A stretch of DNA of 5,114 bases from Lachnospiraceae bacterium (GTDB taxonomy: Bacteria > Bacillota_A > Clostridia > Lachnospirales > Lachnospiraceae). The notes beneath the pieces are model-generated. The model was given only the letters and a program-made list of their open reading frames with translations. It was not told the origin of the DNA and ran no database searches. This document shows, one piece after another, positions 4,963-5,114 of the stretch (its first letter is position 1; each line of letters opens with the position of its first letter). The position numbers were made by a program, and so were the translations under genes. The DNA lies in assembly GCA_017523185.1 (NCBI GenBank), contig JAFWXB010000186.1, positions 1 through 5,114 on the forward strand, written 5' to 3'.

Positions 4963-5114
4963 TGGTTAATACTTCTCCTTCCGGACGATAATTTATTTTT
5001 ACATAAGCAGATACAGATTGTGCCCCTGCACGAACTGCGATTTTTTGACATTCTTTTACAATTTCCATGAGTTCATCATACTCTCCCTCGATTGAGGTTT
5101 CACATGGGCCTACA
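4931..5114 (-). CDS. MTH1187/YkoF-type thiamine-binding protein, 5' end outside window
   Basis: The last 60 residues and the stop codon (4933-4931) are visible. The visible part resembles the second half of the roughly 100-residue MTH1187/YkoF-like family, small ferredoxin-fold proteins known to bind thiamine or its pyrimidine part. The family-typical stretch is GPCETSIEGEYDELMEIV (IEGExDE is the strongest mark), followed by an amphipathic helix, the strand SVSAYVKINYR and the terminal LTIERKV. There is no membrane segment, so it is probably cytoplasmic. The gene is first of those visible in the operon and overlaps the permease by 32 bases. It may bind or buffer thiamine compounds brought in by the importer or sense them; this role is inferred from context. 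The promoter and any TPP riboswitch would lie past the right edge. Confidence 0.82.
   Translation of the reverse strand, partial: VGPCETSIEGEYDELMEIVKECQKIAVRAGAQSVSAYVKINYRPEGEVLTIERKVTKHHQ
4975..4980 (-). promoter_or_regulatory. Ribosome binding site for the TTG start of thiX
   Basis: AAGGAG on the minus strand lies inside the upstream coding region, 12 nt before the TTG, or about 9 nt if the following GGAGAAG is the paired segment. No in-frame ATG is better placed, so it supports the unusual start codon. Confidence 0.6.

Overview
The window is AT-rich and every convincing gene lies on the minus strand, so the natural reading direction runs from position 5114 down to 1. Codon choice, purine-rich Shine-Dalgarno sites, a lipoprotein-type solute-binding protein and a cytosolic family 3 glycosidase point to a low-GC Firmicute. 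An anaerobic gut clostridium of the Lachnospiraceae type is my best guess, but there is no rRNA or marker gene here to prove it.

In transcription order, the right half (5114 to 2170) is a thiamine-precursor uptake operon. It begins with the 3' end of a small MTH1187/YkoF-type thiamine-binding protein. Next is an overlapping permease of the ThiX type, which appears to start with TTG, then a ThiY-type lipoprotein that captures pyrimidine (HMP or formylaminopyrimidine) precursors. After an unusually long 230-base gap comes the ThiZ-type ATPase. Together these would form one ABC importer: ThiY captures the pyrimidine outside the membrane, ThiX forms the channel and ThiZ drives transport. The operon's promoter, and any TPP riboswitch, would lie beyond the right edge. 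The thiY-thiZ gap contains three related arms that could form two mutually exclusive RNA hairpins.

Between the operon and the next gene (2169 to 2030) lie a 24-bp near-perfect palindrome, a 15-bp AT-rich hairpin that may end the operon transcript, and a promoter that overlaps this hairpin. The promoter serves a 113-residue MIF/phenylpyruvate tautomerase-like protein with the catalytic N-terminal proline (2029 to 1688).

The left part (1687 to 1) holds a 277-base AT-rich control region with three same-strand copies of a 10-bp motif, then a large glycoside hydrolase family 3 gene. Its first 470 codons are present, including the catalytic nucleophile region, and it runs off the left edge. It has no signal peptide, so it probably acts on imported glycosides in the cytoplasm.

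I see no rRNA, tRNA, CRISPR array, insertion sequence or phage gene, and no obviously new multi-gene system. The observations most worth following are the alternative hairpins between thiY and thiZ, the bacterial MIF homologue and the 24-bp palindrome.
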